From Candidatus Manganitrophaceae bacterium (GTDB taxonomy: Bacteria > Nitrospirota > Nitrospiria > SBBL01 > Manganitrophaceae), in the NCBI GenBank assembly GCA_016200325.1, contig JACQEZ010000011.1:434001-498000 (forward strand): a DNA stretch of 64,000 bases, read 5' to 3'. This document shows, piece by piece, positions 61,216 through 64,000 of the stretch (positions are counted from its first letter, which is position 1; the number at the start of each line of letters is the position of its first letter). The translations under genes and the position numbers were made by a program. The notes beneath the pieces are model-generated. The model had not been told where the DNA came from, did no database searches, and saw nothing but the letters and a program-made list of their open reading frames with translations.

Positions 61216-61686
61216 TCAGAGGAGCGCCTCGATCTTTCTACAGATGACCTCCGGGTCACGAATGCCGCGAAGCGACTCCCGCCGGTTTCCCTCTTTCAAT
61301 AGGAGGACGACCGTTCCGATTCCAAAAAGGCGATCCATCGGACCTTGCTCTACGGCGACCGACCGGATGGTGCCGAGCGGACGGGACTTTTCTCCCTTCC
61401 CGAGAAACCCGGCGGTCCGTCGGACGGCGCCGCGGGTGAGGGTATAGCGGGTGGTCGCCCGGAGAAAGTGGGCCAGTCCGATAAAAAAGAGAGCGCCGAA
61501 AGAGTAAATGACTCCGGTTTCAAAATTGCGCGCATAAACGGCAATCAAGGCCCGGACCGCCGAGACCAAGGTGAAGAAAAGGAGAAAAAGATATTCGCTC
61601 CAGGCCGGGCGTCCTTGCCAGACCGGCGGCGGCTCCTCCACCCTGCGAGTCTCGGATTCGATCTTAAAGGTCAGGGGATTCATCAT
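61216..61686 (-). CDS. PH-domain-like membrane protein (bPH2 type)
   Basis: A roughly 156-residue protein. Two hydrophobic segments (YLFLLFFTLVSAVRALIAVY and VIYSFGALFFIGLAHFL) precede a bacterial pleckstrin-like domain (TRYTLTRGAVRRTAGF and SRPLGTIRSVAVEQGPMDRL). The ATG at 61686 is likeliest; the frame opens at 61701. Function unknown. Confidence 0.8.
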   Translation of the reverse strand: MMNPLTFKIESETRRVEEPPPVWQGRPAWSEYLFLLFFTLVSAVRALIAVYARNFETGVIYSFGALFFIGLAHFLRATTRYTLTRGAVRRTAGFLGKGEKSRPLGTIRSVAVEQGPMDRLFGIGTVVLLLKEGNRRESLRGIRDPEVICRKIEALL

Positions 61687-61749
61687 CCATCGGTGCCACA
61701 ATGATAATAAGGAATAGCAAGAGAGCCAGGATAATAAGGATAAGAAGAT

Positions 61750-61790
61750 AAGATAAAGGCCGTCGAAATTTCTCGGACGGCCTTTATCTT
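61750..61790. terminator. Bidirectional terminator
   Basis: Perfect 15-bp inverted repeat AAGATAAAGGCCGTC / GACGGCCTTTATCTT with an 11-base loop. It has a GC-rich core and an A/T-rich base, so it can serve as an intrinsic terminator on either strand. It lies downstream of the SRPBCC gene and upstream of the PH-domain gene, both on the minus strand. Confidence 0.85.
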
Positions 61791-61851
61791 AGTTCTATTC
61801 TGAGATGAAATTCAAGACCGAGGCGATGCCGCGTCGGAGAGAGACAACCGG

Positions 61852-62700
61852 TTACGCTCCCCCCTCCGCCGTCCGCTGCTGGAATCGATCGATATCCAAA
61901 TCAATTTCGCCCCCTTCGACCGCCGCTTTAAAAGTGTTCAGATCCTCTTCAATCTTTTGAGACGGCTCCTCGCCGAAAAAGCCGGCGATGGCCGCACCGA
62001 TCTCTCCGCCGGGGAGAATGTATTCCATTGAAACCCGCAGCTCCGTCTGTCCCTCGGCCGCTTTGACAAAATAGACCGAACCTTCATTCGGCACATCGGC
62101 GTTGTCTAAGGCGCGCCAGGAGATCATCTCATTTTTCTTGTCCGCCGTAATTTCTGCATCCCATTCTATCGGAACGCCTCCCGGTCCCTTCGCAACCCAA
62201 TGCGAGCGCTTCCCGCGCGTCGGCGTCACCGACTCGAGATAGCTCATCACCTGAGGGAGGTTTTCAAAATTTCTCCAAAAGGAGTAGAGCGCCTCCGGTG
62301 ACTTATTGATGATAATACTTTGTTCCACCTGGATCGGTTCGGTTTCGCCTGTCGAGGTAAAACGTTCCTCAAGTTGGCTTCGGACCCCCTGGGCCCAATC
62401 CCTGGCCCGATCGGTGAGACCCTCAATTTCCTCGCGGAGGCGCTTGGCCCCCTCGGCGATATTGAGATTGACGTTCAGAGGACCTTGGTTGATCCCACGA
62501 TAGATTAAGCTTCCGCCGGCGGCGACCAGCAGGGCGTCGGCCAGCGTCACCTTTCGAAGATAAAAAAGGAGGAGGGCCCCTCCCCCGACCACGGCCGCCA
62601 GCCGCTGAATATCATTTGCGCCCATGCCCGCTGTGGTGAGCTCTTCTGGTGAAACATCTTCCGTTTTCTGCTTGGTTGTATTTGATTTTTTCGATGCCAT
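61852..62700 (-). CDS. SRPBCC-family (polyketide cyclase-like) membrane-linked protein
   Basis: A 282-residue protein. Residues about 30-70 contain hydrophobic segments (AAVVGGGALLLFYLRKVTLA) of a small DUF2892-like membrane region; a coiled stretch follows (KRLREEIEGLTDRARDWAQG), then an SRPBCC/START domain: EQSIIINKSPEALYSFWRNF, NLPQVMSYLESVTPTRG and IEWDAEITADKKNEMISW. Similar proteins are annotated as cyclase/dehydrase. GGAGATCAG precedes the ATG. Confidence 0.85.
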   Translation of the reverse strand: MASKKSNTTKQKTEDVSPEELTTAGMGANDIQRLAAVVGGGALLLFYLRKVTLADALLVAAGGSLIYRGINQGPLNVNLNIAEGAKRLREEIEGLTDRARDWAQGVRSQLEERFTSTGETEPIQVEQSIIINKSPEALYSFWRNFENLPQVMSYLESVTPTRGKRSHWVAKGPGGVPIEWDAEITADKKNEMISWRALDNADVPNEGSVYFVKAAEGQTELRVSMEYILPGGEIGAAIAGFFGEEPSQKIEEDLNTFKAAVEGGEIDLDIDRFQQRTAEGGA

Positions 62701-62954
62701 GGCTGATCTCCATTCATTGCGTTTTAGGTATCATTTTCGAGCGGATTTGGCCAGCACTTCCATCAATAAAGCGAATCAGGAAAGTGATGATGATATTTAG
62801 AATATCGTTTTACCTCTTGGAAAGTCCATGCAACTTAAGGAGTAGTCCAATCGGGCGAGCCCTCCCCGCATTCCGGCTATTGTTTGAAAGGCGTTGCTTT
62901 TCGTACGATAGTAATAGAGCTTTCATTAATCACTCACCGAAACAGGAGAAAAGC

Positions 62955-63524
62955 ATGAAAGAAAAACAATCCAAGAAATCAGACTCGATCGTGCAAAATA
63001 CGCAAAATACGATGGAGTGGGTCGGAGAGGTCTTTCGTGGATTTAAGGAGGATGTCCGTTCCGCATTCGTCTCCGAGGGGAAGATGAAGGCAACGGAGCT
63101 GTTGAAACAAGACCATGACAAAGTAAAGGGATTAATCGAGCAATTAAAATCGGCTCGAAAGAATAAAAGGGCATTGATTCGTCAAATTGAAGAAGAGATC
63201 AAGATCCACAGTCGATGTGAAGAGATGATCTTCTACCCCGAGATGAAGAAGGTGAACAGTGAGTTGATTGCAGAGTCGCTGGAAGAACACCATCAGGTCG
63301 ATATGATTCTTGCCGAATTAAAAAAGATGACAGGGAAAGAAGGAGAGGCGTTTGATGCCAAGGTCATCGTATTCGAAGAGACCTTACAGCATCACATCGA
63401 CGAAGAAGAGGGAGAGATGTTTCCGGAAGCGGAGAAGAAATTAAAAGACCAATTGGAATCGTTGGGTGAAGAGATAGTGTACTTTAAAGGCGAGTTAAAA
63501 GCGAAGCGCAAGAAAGCGGCATAA
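62955..63524 (+). CDS. Hemerythrin-like protein
   Basis: A 189-residue protein with the hemerythrin metal pattern: KQDHDKVKGLIEQL, HSRCEEMIFYPE, EEHHQVDMILAEL and HHIDEEEGEMFPEAE, supplying His and carboxylate ligands for a di-iron site. The first 40 residues are a charged helical arm. AGGAGA lies before the ATG. Roles proposed for such proteins include oxygen sensing, iron handling and stress defence. Confidence 0.92.
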   Translation: MKEKQSKKSDSIVQNTQNTMEWVGEVFRGFKEDVRSAFVSEGKMKATELLKQDHDKVKGLIEQLKSARKNKRALIRQIEEEIKIHSRCEEMIFYPEMKKVNSELIAESLEEHHQVDMILAELKKMTGKEGEAFDAKVIVFEETLQHHIDEEEGEMFPEAEKKLKDQLESLGEEIVYFKGELKAKRKKAA

Positions 63525-63579
63525 ACGAAAGAAAAATAAATACCGGAAGTTCGCCTCAAGCCTTGGCTGAATTAAAGAA

Positions 63580-63619
63580 AATAAAGAGCCGCTGAGATTA
63601 TTCTCAGCGGCTCTTTATT
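63580..63619. terminator. Bidirectional terminator after the hemerythrin gene
   Basis: Perfect 18-bp inverted repeat AATAAAGAGCCGCTGAGA / TCTCAGCGGCTCTTTATT with a TTAT loop. GC-rich core, A/T-rich ends; can stop transcription of the hemerythrin gene and of the converging outer-membrane gene. Confidence 0.92.
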
Positions 63620-63627
63620 CAGCAGCC

Positions 63628-64000
63628 CTATTTCTTGATCCACCATGTTGCACCGACATACGTTTCTCGCAGCCCGGTGGTATGAACATCCTGCCCGTTT
63701 TCGGAAGTGGTCGGAAAGTTGGAAGGCCGATCGACATTCCATTCATTGTGAAGACCGATCAATAAAGTGACTCGCTCAAAGTGGTACTGTCCCTCCAGGC
63801 GCACCCCGAACTGCTCATTGCTCTCTCCCAGCCCCGGCGTGCCTCCGATCACATAGGTATGAAAGTTCAGCCAAAACCGCATCGGAAGCGGGGCCAAAAT
63901 GCCGATACCTGACTGGTACCCTACCTGGCACACACAATCTCTTCGGATCAGAAGGGGTGTATTGGTGTAACGAGACCAATAGTAATTGAAGTAAAGCCGA
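63628..64000 (-). CDS. Outer-membrane barrel protein, C-terminal part (cut by window)
   Basis: The frame stays open past the window edge: before the internal GTG at 63933 it continues upstream with FNYYWSRYTNTPLLIRRDC. Alternating strands such as RFWLNFHTYVIGG, FGVRLEGQYHFERVTLLIG and ETYVGATWW end at a Lys-Lys terminus. About 124 residues are visible. It looks like the C-terminal strands of a beta-barrel, but the family cannot be set from this part. Confidence 0.7.
   Translation of the reverse strand, partial: RLYFNYYWSRYTNTPLLIRRDCVCQVGYQSGIGILAPLPMRFWLNFHTYVIGGTPGLGESNEQFGVRLEGQYHFERVTLLIGLHNEWNVDRPSNFPTTSENGQDVHTTGLRETYVGATWWIKK

Overview
The window comes from a Gram-negative bacterium with a GC-rich genome. 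It carries an ExbB/ExbD/TonB-type envelope motor, lipoproteins, an outer-membrane barrel, a CAAX-type membrane protease and cell-wall recycling enzymes. Gene density is high, strands switch often, and operons commonly use ATGA or TGATG stop/start overlaps. A deep-branching lineage such as Nitrospirota would fit, especially the TtuB/TtuA/TrmI set, but that placement is inference; no marker gene here proves it. I see no rRNA, tRNA, CRISPR array, phage or complete insertion sequence.

Layout. 0.3-15.4 kb: housekeeping and stress genes (HAD phosphatase, M48 protease, GIY-YIG protein, a 961-residue PAS/GAF hybrid histidine kinase, an msrB-GNAT-SDR operon, small secreted and hypothetical proteins) ending in a MurU-AmgK pair. 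15.4-22.1 kb: one minus-strand operon running from a TTGACA promoter through a 1221-residue TPR protein, a small secreted protein, ExbB, two ExbD proteins and an AgmX/TonB-like protein. 22.2-25.7 kb: two peptide-type ABC permeases and small proteins. 25.9-27.9 kb: an apparently leaderless three-gene operon for a ubiquitin-like sulfur carrier, a TtuA-type thiolase and a TrmI-type m1A58 methyltransferase, which I read as a tRNA T-loop modification operon. 27.9-33.6 kb: TPR protein, OsmC, pirin, a GlcG-like protein, a histidine kinase stump and a DHA2 efflux pump. 33.8-40.4 kb: MntA/HepT toxin-antitoxin, an MsbA-like ABC exporter, BrkB-like protein, thioredoxin-like ferredoxin, SDR and Kelch protein.

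40.5-47.7 kb is an accessory-looking stretch. It has pyrophosphatase with two promoters, small NTF2-fold, PEBP, DsbA, C39 and NmrA-type genes, three decayed genes, and a gene-free block with at least six perfect hairpins. 48-64 kb holds an unusual HAD phosphatase fused to a HerA-like ATPase, DUF421, glutathione peroxidase, a LOG-like protein, a FecR/DUF6600 protein, Hsp20, an ABC-2 exporter, a TIGR01212 radical SAM protein, a DUF62 protein, a BolA-Grx4 iron-sulfur pair, a SRPBCC protein and a hemerythrin. It ends in an outer-membrane protein cut by the window edge.

The genes that most clearly work together are: sulfur carrier + TtuA + TrmI (tRNA T-loop); TPR + ExbB + ExbD x2 + AgmX (envelope energy transduction); AmgK + MurU (MurNAc recycling); MntA + HepT; BolA + Grx4; and MsrB with its two coupled partners. 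Functional assignments come from motif recognition by eye. No database search was possible.
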